Origin: Hydnum rufescens UP504
Lineage: Eukaryota > Basidiomycota > Agaricomycetes > Cantharellales > Hydnaceae
DNA: 64,000 nucleotides
Direction: 5' to 3'
Assembly: GCA_014904985.1 (NCBI GenBank)
Contig: MU128930.1
Span: 124,001 to 188,000, forward strand
The translations under genes and the position numbers were made by a program. The notes under the pieces are model-generated. The model worked only from the letters and a program-made list of their open reading frames with translations, ran no database searches and had not been told where the DNA came from. Shown in pieces: positions 23,519 through 36,687 of the stretch (position 1 is its first letter; each line of letters starts with the position of its first letter).

Positions 23519-26500
23519 ATGCTCCCGGAGTTCCTTAACCATTTTCCCGCCCTTTTCACAGGGCTCGTGTCACTTCACCTGATCCAGTTTCTCCCGAAGC
23601 TCCTGATAAGGAGGTCGTTGACATCGCCAAGTATACCAGCAAGCCCACAGAGAAGACCAGAACGACCAAAGAGCCTAGTCCTCCCGATAAGAGGGAGCGA
23701 GTCATTATTGAGAAGCTTGTGCGCTTTGCACGCGTCCCCGCCTCCTCAATTTTCGAGTCCGTCTTTCCATATTCATCTCTAGGTTTATTTTCATTTACAA
23801 TGGTCAACTTTTTGTAGTCTTGAACCTGGTTCTAGTCCTCTCGGATTATCCGACGCAGCAGCTCGTGCCGCCCTACAGAAGAATGGACCCAATGTCTTCG
23901 CTTCGGAACGCGGCGTGAGACCTTGGAGTTTGCTATTTCAAGCAACAGCAAATCCGTTCAATTGCATCCTCACGGTCCTAGCGATCGTTAGTGTGGCGAC
24001 TGGTGATAAGGCTACTTTCACGGTGATGATGCTCATGGTTGTTGCTTCCACCACTCTGAGGTGGGTTTCTTTGTTGTTGGTTTTTACTGTGTGCTGAGGC
24101 CCAATGGACCAGGTTTTGGCAAGAGCTAAAGTCGGTCTCACAAGCAGTCAAATTGCTCAACTCTGTGAGCACTCGTGTTCGGGTCCTTCGTGCCAATCAG
24201 ACAGTAGACCTCGATCGTAAAGAGGTTGTACCTGGCGATGTGCTCGTCCTGACGAGTGCGGATGTTCTCTGCCCCCAATATTAGCCCGCATTAACATTAT
24301 CTATATTTATGTTCAGGTGGAGACGTAATACCTGGTGACTGTGTTCTCTTTTCGTCCGAGGCTTTGACGATTGCACAAGCATCGTTGACGGGTGAATTGA
24401 TGCCGGTCGAGAAGGCACCCCGCGTTGTCCTCCCGCCCCCCGATTATAAATTTGAGATCCTCGACAATGAAAACATCTGCCTCGCGGGGACTTCAGTGAC
24501 CACGGGCAGTGGCCGCGCGATGGTTATTTTGACGGGGACTGAGACCTATATGGCTTCAATTGCCAAGGATCTGGAGAAGAAGAGACCTGCAAATGCGATG
24601 CAAATTGGCATGATCAGGGTGAGCTACATTTTGATGACATTCATGGCGGTACGTGGTCCTTTTTGGTTTTGGTGGGAGCATAGTGGTAAGAAAGGGCATT
24701 TTAATCAATAGGTGATGGCTCCCATCGTGTTCGTAATTCAGGGTGTCATCAGCAAGAACTGGAAGGGTGCTCTATTGTTCGCCATCGCTGTCGCGGTCGG
24801 TATCACGCCTGAAATGCTCCCCATGATCGTCGTATGTCTCTTTCTGGAGCCTCCGATAAAACTAGGGTTAAAATGAGGGTATTGCTAGGCTGCCAATCTA
24901 GCGGTATCAGCCACTCGAGTCGCCCGGAAAAAAGTGATCGTCAAACGTTTGGATGCGATCCAAAACCTAGGGGCAGTTACGATCCTCTGCTCTGATCAAG
25001 ACGGGGACTCTGACAATGGATCACGTTCAAGTGTCAACTCGATGTTTCCGAATGGCGAGGAATCCATTTTACCCCTGAAACTGGCCTATCTCAACTCGGC
25101 ATTACAAACGGGACCAGGAGTCCAATCGATGCTTCCATAGTCGACTGTGTCAAAGAGCGCTTGGCCAAGATCGACCATGACCAACACGTTGACGTAGCGA
25201 TCTTGGCGAAGACATCACCATCGAAGAGTGGGAAAAATTGAGTGAGGTACCGTTCGATGCAACTCGACGCCTTCTCTCCGTTCTTGTTACTCGCGTGCGT
25301 GCCGGAGCCGATGAGAAGGGTTTCCTCATCACTAAAGGCGCGGTCGAAGAGGTGCTGGATCGTTGCACTCGAATCTTTGATAATTCTTCTTCTGCGAACT
25401 TGAATCAGTTCAAATTAGGGACTGATGGGACTTCGTCTCTCACTACGGATCACCGTACTCAAATCCTGGAAATGGCCGAGAGATTCAATGGTGATGGGCT
25501 TCGACTCGTTGCCGTGGCCTGTAAATCCGCAGTGGCGATGCACCCTGTATCGGTGGATGCGGAGGACGAAAATGACCTTGTATTCGTTGGGTTCGTGGGC
25601 TTCCTAGATCCTTTAAAGCCCGATGCGGCCGACGCCATCGCTAAACTCACCCAGTTGGGTGTCCAGGTTGGGTCTTCCTGTCGAAATTGCGTTCTAAATA
25701 CTGATATACTTCGATCTCCTATCCCCACACTCACGGATTGCAGGTTCGAATCCTCACAGGCGATGTTCCGGCGGTTGCTGCCAAAGTTGCTCGGGATCTC
25801 GGTATTCTGCCTTCTGCGACTCCATCCCCGGATCATGTCGCTATCCCGATGGAACCCCCCATTGACGTGAAGGACTTGATACTCACGGGCTCCCAACTCG
25901 CCGCCCTTTCGGCCGATGCGGCCGATCTTGAGGCGTTTGATCAGGCTCTTGAACGGTGCCTCATCTTTGCGAAGATGTCTCCTCATCAGAAACTCCAAAT
26001 CGTCGAGGCGCTTCGTCGGGGAGGAACGAAAGCAGTCGCATTTTTGGGTGACGGAGTCAACGATGCGTTGGCCATTCGCGCAGCCGATGTGGGCATATCC
26101 GTCGATTCCGGAACTGAGATTGCCAAGGAAGCCGCCGACGTGATCTTGCTGGAGAAAAGTCTTGACGTGATTGTTGATGGTATCGTTCAAGGCAGGATAA
26201 CGTGCGTCCTTTTCTTGTCTTTCTGTTTTTCGTTGGGGGCAGTAATAACGGGAGGATCAGTTTTCTCAATACGATCAAGTATGTCAAGATGGCCTGCTCT
26301 TCCAACTTTGGCAACGTTTTCTCTGTTCTTGGTAAGTCTTTTCGCAATCTAGAGGGATTAAATCTCATGGTGGCCAATAACTGCAGTCGCTTCCGCATGG
26401 TTGCCTTATCAGCCAATGCGACCCCTCCAGTTGCTTTTTCAGAATTTGCTCTACGATTTTTCTCAGGGAACGATTCCTTGGTGAGCCCGCGTATTCTCTA

Positions 26501-27167
26501 TCTGAAGTAGGCTCTTTATATAAGCTGACTTATGGACCAACCGAGACAGGGATAACGTGGATCCCGAGTACGTTGTTGCCCCCAAAGGCTGGGATGCGAG
26601 GTCGATCGCACGGTTCATGATTTGCATGGGCCCCACGTCAAGTGTGTTCGACATTTGTACCTTCGTTCTTAATTGGTATGTTGTTGTCTTGTTTGCTTCC
26701 TCCTATTCTCCTAGTCACTCAATATTCTGGACCTTCAAAAGGTATCGATACGATATCCGCACCGCGAAGTCGCCTCATGTTTCGCGTGCACAGACAACTT
26801 GGTTCATCGAAGGTGCTCTGACACAGGTAAGATATCCCCTTCCTAGGAAAGAAAAAATAGGAATGATTCCTGAGACACTGCTTTAATCGTGTGTCGGATT
26901 GGATTAGCTTTACATCATCCATTTCCTCCGGACGGGCAAAATCCCTTCATTCAATCTCGCGCCTCGCTGCCTGTGGTGTTCCTGACTAGTCTTATGGCCG
27001 CCGTTGCGATGGTCGTTCCTTATATCCCACCTTTCGAGCATGCGCTCAAAATGGCGCATCCTAAACCCGAGTTTTACGGCTTCTTGGTGGCCATCCTGGC
27101 TTCGTATGCCTTGCTGGTTCAACTCATCAAGACGATCTACCAGCGCGTCTTTCACGAATGGCTTTAG
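23519..27167 (+). pseudogene. Mg2+-transporting P-type ATPase (MgtA type), frameshifted
   Basis: Exons encode a near-complete P3B-type Mg2+ ATPase: PDKRERVIIEKLVRFARVP, NGPNVFASERGVRPW, LTSGDVIPGDCVLF, TGELMPVEK (actuator TGE motif), [12 protein letters not shown] (M4), RLDAIQNLGAVTILCSD, then KGFLITKGAVEEVLD, RILTGDVPAVAAKVA, FLGDGVNDALAIRAADVGIS, and C-terminal membrane segments ending VFHEWL. The phosphorylation site DKTGT is not readable: one extra base at about 24996 and one missing at about 25036 replace it with an unrelated run (SDQDGDSDNG). Further single-base losses occur near 25111, 25196 and 26945. As written it cannot make an active pump. Introns elsewhere are intact, so either decay is recent or the assembly has errors. 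The start is uncertain: MLPEARV via a very short 32-base intron is one option. Confidence 0.8.
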
Positions 27168-28593
27168 AAACTGTGTGTAGTGGCGTGATTTTTATGTTCG
27201 TCTGGTGAGACGTGTTTCCGGAAGTGGATGTTCAGTGAGGATCCGACATCTCATGGATAGAATGGGGTAAATAGTGGATTGTTTTTTGTGTTTTGTTTTT
27301 ACGTGAATCGGAATGGTTTTTGAGATGTGCAGAAAGTAGCTGATTACCCGTTGGCTTATGGTCTGTGAGTTGAGGAGACTGCAGTGTAGTTTGGTGCACT
27401 TCTTTCTGGGAAGTGTTGCCGATCTGGAGTATGGGTAGCCGGCAAGCCAGCTCGCTTTTTACAGAATTACCTAGATTACCTAGAGGCATACCTACTACGG
27501 GCTACATTACTGGCTAATTTTTAGAGGAGCCCAGATCTTTTCTTTTTGAGAAGAATGTATTGATGGGGTCCCGAGGGTTTACTGTAAATTGATCTTCGAT
27601 TATAGAGGCCTAGGGTCCGTGTGGCAGTGGTGGCAGACCTGAACTGAGTCACTACAGTGTATGATGTGATGCTGTCGAATAGTTATCTGCCCAGCCTAGC
27701 CTTTCCCCCAGCAGCGGAGTTGTTTGACAAAGATGGGGGTGGTTGCTGTTGTCCCGCAAAAGATGACAGTCTGCCTTTGTTGGGAACAGTTTTTAATCGA
27801 AAAGCTATATCAGGGGGACCGCCATAGGCTTGTGGCGTTGTGAAGTGAAGAGTGTTCTCCCTCCATTGTGAGAATGACCACAGGGTTTGCTCCACACGAG
27901 GGTATACGTATGACTAGAACCCCCTGTGGCAAACTAGCTTGACAATTAGGCTTCGCAGTTTGCAGGACACACCACAGGATACATGCAAATTGGTTACTGA
28001 TTCGGATTGTATGTGTTCGAGATTTGCCCCAGGGGGCGAAGCGATAGGAAGGGTGCGATATAACGGTAGTTTAAAACCTCAGGGTGCCGGCAGCAGAAAA
28101 TTAACAAAAGTGCACGCCAAAAAAAAGTTAAAAAACAAAACAAAACAAAACATCTGGGGGGCGCAGTTGAGGTGGAGTGGGGAGGTTCGAGATAGATGTA
28201 TGGCGGAATGGGACGATAAAGCTGTCGACAAGTGAAGGGGCAATGTTGATTGTGCGGTTTCCGAATTAGGCTATGCCAGTCGTTCGCGTCAGGTCGACGA
28301 ACACATCGTAGATCTTGAGATGCGAAGGAGACGGCCGAGCTCGATTAAGAGTAGGAAGGGATTGAAGGCGCAAGAAGAATATGTGAAACAAAAATAAATG
28401 AATGGGTGAATGAGTCGACGGCTGACTGGATGCTGTTACGAGACAATTCGAATACATATATGTGCGTGTGCGGTCGGTGTGGATTCAATGTCCGTATGCG
28501 AAAGCAAGAGTGTATCGAAGAGCTGCGAGGCGTGTCATCAGCAAGGGCATAACCGCTGGAAGGAGACAGGGCCAACCTGAGGAAACAAGAGTT
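27168..28593. other. Gene-poor spacer, about 1.4 kb
   Basis: 3' ends of the Mg-ATPase and of the minus-strand gene at 28594 converge here. Apart from an A-rich tract at 28119-28151, I see only short chance frames. Confidence 0.4.
28119..28151 (+). repeat. A-rich tract (AAAAC repeats)
   Basis: A run of A with spaced C and T, including four AAAAC-like units. It may be the degenerate poly-A end of a retroposed sequence, but no body or target duplication was recognised. Confidence 0.4.
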
Positions 28594-29409
28594 CTAATAT
28601 CTATCGTCATCAGAAGAGGACGCCCCATACGCCTCAGACACGTTGGCAAGGGGCCTGACAGTGAGGTCCCGGCACCTCTGGTTCACAATCCTCTGCACGC
28701 AGGCTGCTTCGTCCCGATCATTACCAGTGTCATGGGGTTTGAGTTGAACATCCTGCATCACAATATCATCGCCGTCAACATCGCCACTCTTCAGCCCCGA
28801 ATCAGCGACAGCAACAGAAGCGACGGCGGCGGCATGCCTGGCGATGATGAGTTTCTTCGTGCGCTTCGCTTTGACAGCAGCCGAGGACCCTTTTGCTTTG
28901 GACGAAGCGGTGGGACTGCCGCTCGGGCGATTCATCGCACTTGATTTGGATTTGACACTGGAACTAATATAGCCGAGCCTACCCGGCCGTGGGGAAGTGG
29001 ATGTTCGGTGGCTATTGGATGCGCTTGTCGCGACACCAGGTGCGACCTTAGTGCCAAGCGCGACTCGCGATTTCTTCATTTGATGAAGAAATTCTGCTTT
29101 GGATTTGGATGGAGAGCTGGTAGTAGCGCCGGATGGATCAGATACGGGAGAAATTACGGTGGTGACGATAGTGGTGGCGATATATTTCATGGGCGGTTTA
29201 GATAACGCTGGTTTCCCGTCGCTGTCGGTGAGTTTGAGGAGGAGAGTAGAGAGAGGCAGTCCAGTGACAGGATCGAGGTTCTCCTTATCATCGATGGTGA
29301 CAGTGGAGATATTGGTAGTGACAAAACTTTTACCGAGCACAGCGGCTGATATCGGGGCTTGCTTGATTGCCGCTTCATCGCGAAAGACGTGTATTTTGCG
29401 GGTGGCCAT
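28594..29409 (-). CDS. Uncharacterised basic protein with a KEN motif
   Basis: A single uninterrupted exon of 271 codons beginning MATRKIHVFRDE at the ATG at 29409. Residues 42-44 are KEN, in the context IDDKENLDP, which matches the KEN-box degron used by the anaphase-promoting complex. The middle is Ser/Thr/Pro-rich and basic (residues about 95-190, ending KAKRTKKLIIARHAA), and the C-terminus is acidic (SSSDDDRY). It has the general look of small disordered cell-cycle regulators, but I cannot assign a family. It is divergent from the MAT2B-like gene, with 170 bases between the two ATGs. Confidence 0.6.
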   Translation of the reverse strand: MATRKIHVFRDEAAIKQAPISAAVLGKSFVTTNISTVTIDDKENLDPVTGLPLSTLLLKLTDSDGKPALSKPPMKYIATTIVTTVISPVSDPSGATTSSPSKSKAEFLHQMKKSRVALGTKVAPGVATSASNSHRTSTSPRPGRLGYISSSVKSKSSAMNRPSGSPTASSKAKGSSAAVKAKRTKKLIIARHAAAVASVAVADSGLKSGDVDGDDIVMQDVQLKPHDTGNDRDEAACVQRIVNQRCRDLTVRPLANVSEAYGASSSDDDRY

Positions 29410-29579
29410 GAAGAGAAGTCACTAACAGCACGCTGGGGGGTAGATAGGATATAAGAATGAGGGCGCTGATGAAGGAAGGTGAGTGTGTGGCAAAAAGCTT
29501 GAAGGGAACAGGCTTGAATTGGCGTTTTCTATCCGAGTGGCGGCAAAGGCCGGGCACGTGGAAACGCCTTTGAGGACGG

Positions 29580-30863
29580 ATGACAACAAAGATTCTGGTA
29601 ACAGGTACAGGACGACGGAATTGATACCCGTGACCGTGGCTGATAACTCGCAGGCGCGAGTGGCGTGCTCGGCGCGGCTGTTTATAAAGCCTTCACTCGT
29701 GCTGGGTACCAAGGTCAGTGGATTTTCCCCCAAGATTCATCAGCTTTCATCCAGCATACTCCAGTCAAAGGATTGGCGCATTCGCGTCCAACTTCCGAGC
29801 TCGAGGCGATCGATTTGATCGACGTTTCTCAAGTTGAGAACTTGATATCAACGTTTGCTCCTCTCTGGGTCCTCCACTGCGCCGCTGAGCGTCGCCCCGA
29901 TGTTGCCCAGAAGGTGCATATTGACACCTTGTGATGATGAAAGCACTCTCACAGCCGCCCCCTGATATAGAGGCCCGGAGCCACACACGAGGCAAGATCG
30001 TGAAATACCGAAACCAATTGATCAGATTGTTGATGGGCTCTAAACTATAGTTGAATGCAGCTGTGCCCCAATTGCTAGCGAAACTTTCGGGATCGGAGAG
30101 GCACCCATTCACTCTGATCTACATTTCTACAGACTATGTTTTTGATGGGACTTCGCCTCCGTACCGGGTGACCGATAAGCCGAATCCTCTCCAGTTCTAT
30201 GGTCAAACAAAGCTGGCTGGGGAGGAGGCTGTGCTGAGTGTCCAATCAAACCTGGGCGCGCGCGTCGTCTTGCGCGTGCCAGTCTTGTATGGACCAGTGC
30301 GGGTGCCATCGGATTCGGCAATCAATATTCTGCTGGATGTCGTGCGGGACCAGTCTGGCAAACAGTATAACATGGATCACCTTGCGACTCGCTACCCCAC
30401 CAATGTCAGTGGGTGTTTAACGAACATGATGAATTGGGTTAACATTCATTATCTATATATATATATATATATATGCAGGTTCTTGACGTCGCGGATTTCC
30501 TTGTTCGGCTGGCAGGTACGTTCCGCTGCGTCCTTGTAAGTACATGTCTTCAGCTGAAAATGTCCCTATTGTACAGAGAAGTATCGGCCGGGAGGCACCA
30601 TCCCGCCGATTCTGCACTATAGTGCCCCAGAGCCCTACACGAAATACGAGATATGCCTGGTCCTCGCTGAGCTGTTGGGTCTCCCTCACGGACATATTAC
30701 CCCAGATACGAACGAGCCGGCAGGTGCTGTGACCCGACCTAAAGACTGTCATCTGAGTGTAGACGTCATAGAGAAGCAAGAGCCCGAGGGCCTCGGCATG
30801 GATGTCGGCTCGCGGGATTTCCGGGGTTGGTGGTCGGCGGAACTCAGCCCGCAACGTACCTGA
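29580..30863 (+). CDS. MAT2B/RmlD-like NAD(P)-binding reductase
   Basis: Six exons join in phase from MTTKILVTGASGVLG (exons 29580-29604 and from 29654) to the end ELSPQRT. The extended short-chain dehydrogenase fold is shown by the dinucleotide motif TGASGVLG, PLWVLHCAAERRPD, the family hallmark YISTDYVFDGTSPPY, the active-site FYGQTKLAGEEA (YxxxK), VVLRVPVLYGPV and VLDVADFLVRLA. The family comprises bacterial dTDP-4-dehydrorhamnose reductase and the eukaryotic regulatory beta subunit of methionine adenosyltransferase. In a fungus without a rhamnose pathway nearby, the latter is more likely, but this is inference. Acts in the cytoplasm. The fourth intron contains a TA microsatellite. No frame break was found. 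Confidence 0.85.
30454..30474 (+). repeat. (TA)n microsatellite in an intron
   Basis: About ten TA units directly upstream of the GCAG acceptor of the fourth intron of the MAT2B-like gene. Length variation here could alter the distance to the 3' splice site. Confidence 0.8.
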
Positions 30864-31172
30864 TGTTCAGCGCCCTCGCCCTCGAGTGGCTGCGTTGGTC
30901 TTTTCGGGGCAGTGTCAGTTGTCGGTCTTTGTTGTAAGCTTACAGAGCAGCATCAACCTAAATTTGTAATTCGAAATGAATATGACGAGCATGAGAGACT
31001 AAAATATTGGGTGCATCTGCTTCCTGATCGCTGGGTCGTACAGCCATACTCCACTCCAGTCGACGGACGACCCAGCGTCGTCACCGTTCCCCTGGGTGAC
31101 GTCGGAAACACCACCACACCCATCCCAGATTTGCACGACCCTGTTTTATCTTTCGTTTTTGCTCATTCGATA

Positions 31173-33603
31173 ATGCCCTTACTCTGGTTCTCCTCGAAAA
31201 ACGATAAAATCCCAGGCTTGGCATCGGCTCGTCGATTCTTTGCAAAGGGCTCTGGACCCACGAAGATTAGTGTGCATACAATGGCATACGGTCCAGATGT
31301 CTCTACCCCGCCGTCATCGCCCGTTCCCACTGAGCCAATGTCTGCCGAGGCCCCTCCGTATGCGTCCGTTCCTCCTGCACTCGAGTCCCTGATATCGCAC
31401 CTCGGGGTCCCTCCAGACGCCCCACCAGCGCCTGGCAGTGCGCGGCACACCCCTGATTCTGGCTACAATTCTGCTCCATCATCAAACTCAGATATCCAGC
31501 CTACTCCAGTAATCATCCCAGTAAGGGAGCCCACCGCGATAATCTCCAGCCATCGTCCCGCGCGGCCAGCAACTGCAATAAACGCGGCAGATTACTTCAA
31601 ACATCGCCAAAGATATCAACATTCTGAGAAAGAAATGCGCCTCTCCCCGTCCATCACGCTCGTTCGACCGTTCCCGCTCCCTCTCCCCACTCTCCCTCCG
31701 GTCCACTTGACTCTCCCCCGACCCCAGGTGCGTTTCACCCCCTCCTGGGTTGTGACAAATAGTAGTTGACACACCTGTCCTGCATGGTCACGTGTAGGGT
31801 GAGAGTTTCAGCTCCGTTCTCTCTCTCTATCATAGGGTGGATGAACATGTGGCGCATGATGGCGAAGCGGATGAAGGGACGGCGTCTGAGGGTGACGAAG
31901 TTGACGACGCTGCATCTGATTTCTCTGGGGCGGGCAGCTCGGCTTCTGGCACTCGGCTTGCTGAGGCAGTACCAGCAGCTACCCCGAATCCCACACCAGC
32001 GCATTCTCGTGGGTCCCGGAGACTGCCACTTGATCCCATCACCTCCCAAAACCCAACATCCTTCAGAGACGCACTCCCCGATCCCCATGTTCACATAGGA
32101 GTCATTACACCCAAACCTGACTCATCGTCGGAGGATAATTTCTCCAAGCCTGTCGCACCCTCGTCCTCTGCTCAAACTCCCCGCCCAAATATGGTTCCTG
32201 CAGGGATTTCTGAATCTCCAATCTCATCCTCCTTTCGTCCTTTCGACCTCTACCAACGCGCCTCAAAGAGCATGATAAATCTGGGCACTCTAACCTTTGT
32301 GGCACCCGTTCAACCAAAGGCCGCTCTCAATCCACCTCCATTGACGCCTGTTGCCACTGAGACTCTGCCGCCGGCCAAAGGAACGTCGCGTCCACAAGCA
32401 GCAACTATGCGTCGCTGTTCGCTCCCCAATATGGCCAGGACACCTCCCCCCTACAGTGCTCTCTTTCCTATCCGACCCCGTGATGATGAAGGCCGCGAAA
32501 AGCTACCTACCTATTCATGTCCAGTGCATATGGAAGGCATCCTTCATCGCAAGATGGAGTTTAGTCGACCAGGAATCCAGGCCAGAGATCGCAGTTGGCG
32601 CAAGCTCTTCTTTGTCCTCAACGGGACGTCACTCCGTGTGTACAAGGCTGATCCGCGAAAGGTAGTCATCAAGCAACAACTCACTCCAGATCGCAGCAAG
32701 ATGGCTGGAATCCAGATTGATGGTTCTCGTATGGAGACAGAGGATGAGGTGGACATCTCAGCCCCTCACGTCCATTTCCCTGTAGAAGCCATGTCGCCTA
32801 CTACCCAAAAACAGACTCTAGCGGCAATAGCAAAAGAGTCAGCGGCGCACCGTCAGACTCAACAGCAAATGCTGGACTGGCCAGTCGAGGAAGAACCCGG
32901 GCAGTGGACAGTTGACAATGTAGAGCAGAGGGCCGCGAGGCGCACATCTTCCAACTCCATCGCATCCAACTCACGTTTAAGACCAAGTTCAATACTTTCG
33001 GACTCGAGGCCAACAGCATCTGAATTGAGCTCATCCCCTGCCTTGGCTGCTGGGTCCGGACCCTCTTCTCACATACTCATCAATAATAGCGTAGACGGTT
33101 CGATCACTGACCCGAAACTATTTTCCGAGGACTCTGCAAGACCGAGCTTTGGCAAGACTTTCCCATCCTTGCCAGTCCTGGGTCCCCGCCTCTTCCATCG
33201 TCCCGATTTAGCTTCCAGGGGCCTTTTTCCTCTGGTAACGTGCTATTACGCCAATATACCCTGCAGCACGCGGAGAGTGGGTTGGGCAGTGATTATCTCA
33301 AGCGCCGTAATGTGATGCGCATTAGGGCAGAAGGGGAGCAGTTTTTGTTACAAGCAGAGAGTGTGATGGAAGTGGTGAATTGGATAGAGGTCAGTGAACT
33401 TTGAAATCTGTCCAATCCGACGAGGACTCAGACGCTGGTATCCCCAGGCTTTCCAAGCCGCCACCAACGTTGCCCTGGACCTGGACGAACGAACGATGCC
33501 TAAGGTCTCGTCGCTGCCTCGTCGGCGGCGGAGACGACGGCCGAGGGCATCCCCTGCTGTTCCCGGCGGAGCGGAGAATCCGGGTAGTCCTCGCCATCAT
33601 TAG
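31173..33603 (+). CDS. PH-domain protein, Pro/Ser-rich N-terminus
   Basis: Starts [11 protein letters not shown] at 31173. The N-terminal 400 residues are Pro/Ser-rich and disordered. A pleckstrin-homology domain follows at about 32530-33420: [35 protein letters not shown], then after an insert [42 protein letters not shown] and, in the last exon, [19 protein letters not shown] with a poly-Arg stretch. This split PH layout is seen in a basidiomycete-wide family of unknown function; membrane or phosphoinositide binding is expected. Two places do not read through: the join of the exons around 31730-31837, and a one-base change at about 33185-33225, just before LLRQYTLQ. A 32-base GT-AG stretch at the second place would restore frame, but it would remove conserved residues. 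Confidence 0.7.
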
Positions 33604-34308
33604 TAGTTGAGGTCTGCCACCAATCTCTGGGTGGCAGTAGAGCTAGCGCCCCATTCTCCCTACTAGTACAGCAGTACCTTCCTAGTTGGATTTTTTAATT
33701 CTTTCTCCACTTCGTTTTCTGTACAATGCCTAGTCCTCACGAAATACACTGCTGTTATGCGATTACAGAGGGTGGTGAGTGCGCGGGGTGGAAAAGATCA
33801 CGATTGTCGGTGTTTTGCACCAAAGCAAGCAAAACTCCGCTGCGGCATTACTGTACGTTTTTCGCAACCTCCCGCTTTGCATCGACGTCTGGCCTCGTCG
33901 GTGCACTCGTCAAGGTAAGCGCCCGTCTCTCCTCCCACGTTACCTATCTCTGCTGTGCGTTCTGGCGCCTCACATCGCTGCGCGCCTTCCATGGTGCCAT
34001 CACCCACACTGCCTTGACATGCGCTATTGTCGTTGCGCTGCCAGGCCAACCCCCGCTGAAGCCTACATCCCTCATCATGCCCTGACTGACTCGTGTCTGC
34101 CTAGCTAGGTTTCGTTTCACAAAACAGTCAACGAACACCGCGAACGAATCCATCATACGCACCCCACCCACAAAACCCCTTACAAATTACACAACCCTCT
34201 GTCTGCCTCTCTCGCTCTCCTCCTCCCCGTTCCCTTCCCATATCAGTCCGACTTCCTGCGCCCGCTCCGATCCCGATCACTCACTTGTGCCGTTTCTGAC
34301 GATAAATC
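33604..34308. other. Promoter and leader region of PP1 gene
   Basis: No protein family is recognised. The last 150 bases are pyrimidine-rich (CTCTCGCTCTCC type), a frequent feature of strong fungal housekeeping promoters and leaders. Confidence 0.45.
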
Positions 34309-35672
<1,364 letters not shown>

Positions 35673-36687
35673 GCGGCTAGCGGGGCTAGTTGCCTCGTCA
35701 GGGCCAGGGGGATGGAATGGAAGGGAAGGGGACTCCCTGCTGGCGGATAGTCCGACTCACCGATCTTGTGGCGTGCGGGAACCCCCGTGGGGATGTTGCT
35801 TTGGAATTGGGTTGCTTGGCGAAATGCATGACAATTCCGGTGATCTGGTGGGCTGCGGTTTAGTCGATCGATGAGCTCGGCGGGGTATGACGACACGGAC
35901 GTTCAGGATATACTCTCTTTTTTTGGGCGTGTTGTCGCCACTATCTCTCCTTTTCTACATCACCCCATGCATGGTCAATCCATTCGACTTTTGACCCATT
36001 GATCATCCAGGCTTCCACTCCTACACCGTTTCACTCCAATCTTGTCATCCATACTTTCTAATAATTCCTTCATCTATCCTAACCTCTTGGTTGCCGGCCG
36101 CCGTCATCGTCAAAACACCCTTGATTTCCCACCCCTTCCTTCTATTCCTCTGTGGGGTTCCGTCACCCTGCCGAGGCTACTGGCCCACACGCTGCCCGAC
36201 TTCCACCGGTCTCGTCCTTAAACCATCCGTCATTCCCTTACAATTCACCCTGCGCGTATTATCTTCTTTACCTTTACCGCCGTCTCCCCCTTCACTGTCA
36301 GTTTCCCCGTTCTCTCTTTTCCATCCCCATCTGTGTTCCCTGTCCGTGAACTTGTGACATACGGTGCTCTTAAATTTCTGGTTACAAATCCCACCCATCA
36401 TTTATAAACAAACTGTATATCGCAGGCCTTACATGCCCACACTTGCTCCTTTTTTTTTCTCGCAGCAGCAGGTGTATTTCATGGTCAGAATGTACACGGG
36501 TACACGAGTACATACAACAACATCGCAATACCAAGGTCATGTCATATGAACCCCCGGGCCTGGTTCCAATATTCCACGACTGTGTGATACATCTGTGCGG
36601 TGCTCAAACCCAAGGCATAAAGGAAAAAAACAAAACGACCGCGCCCTCCGGGAACGGTTCGCATGCGCGTGGGAGGAAAGTTGTCTT
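35673..36687. other. Convergent spacer, about 1 kb
   Basis: 3' regions of PP1 and of the PITH gene. No feature beyond C/T-rich stretches and short frames. Confidence 0.4.

Noticed and set aside
33230..33275. A 32-base GT-AG intron that would repair the PH-domain frame
   Set aside because: It would delete [10 protein letters not shown], which is a conserved part of this protein family, and is shorter than almost all other introns here. A one-base indel is simpler.
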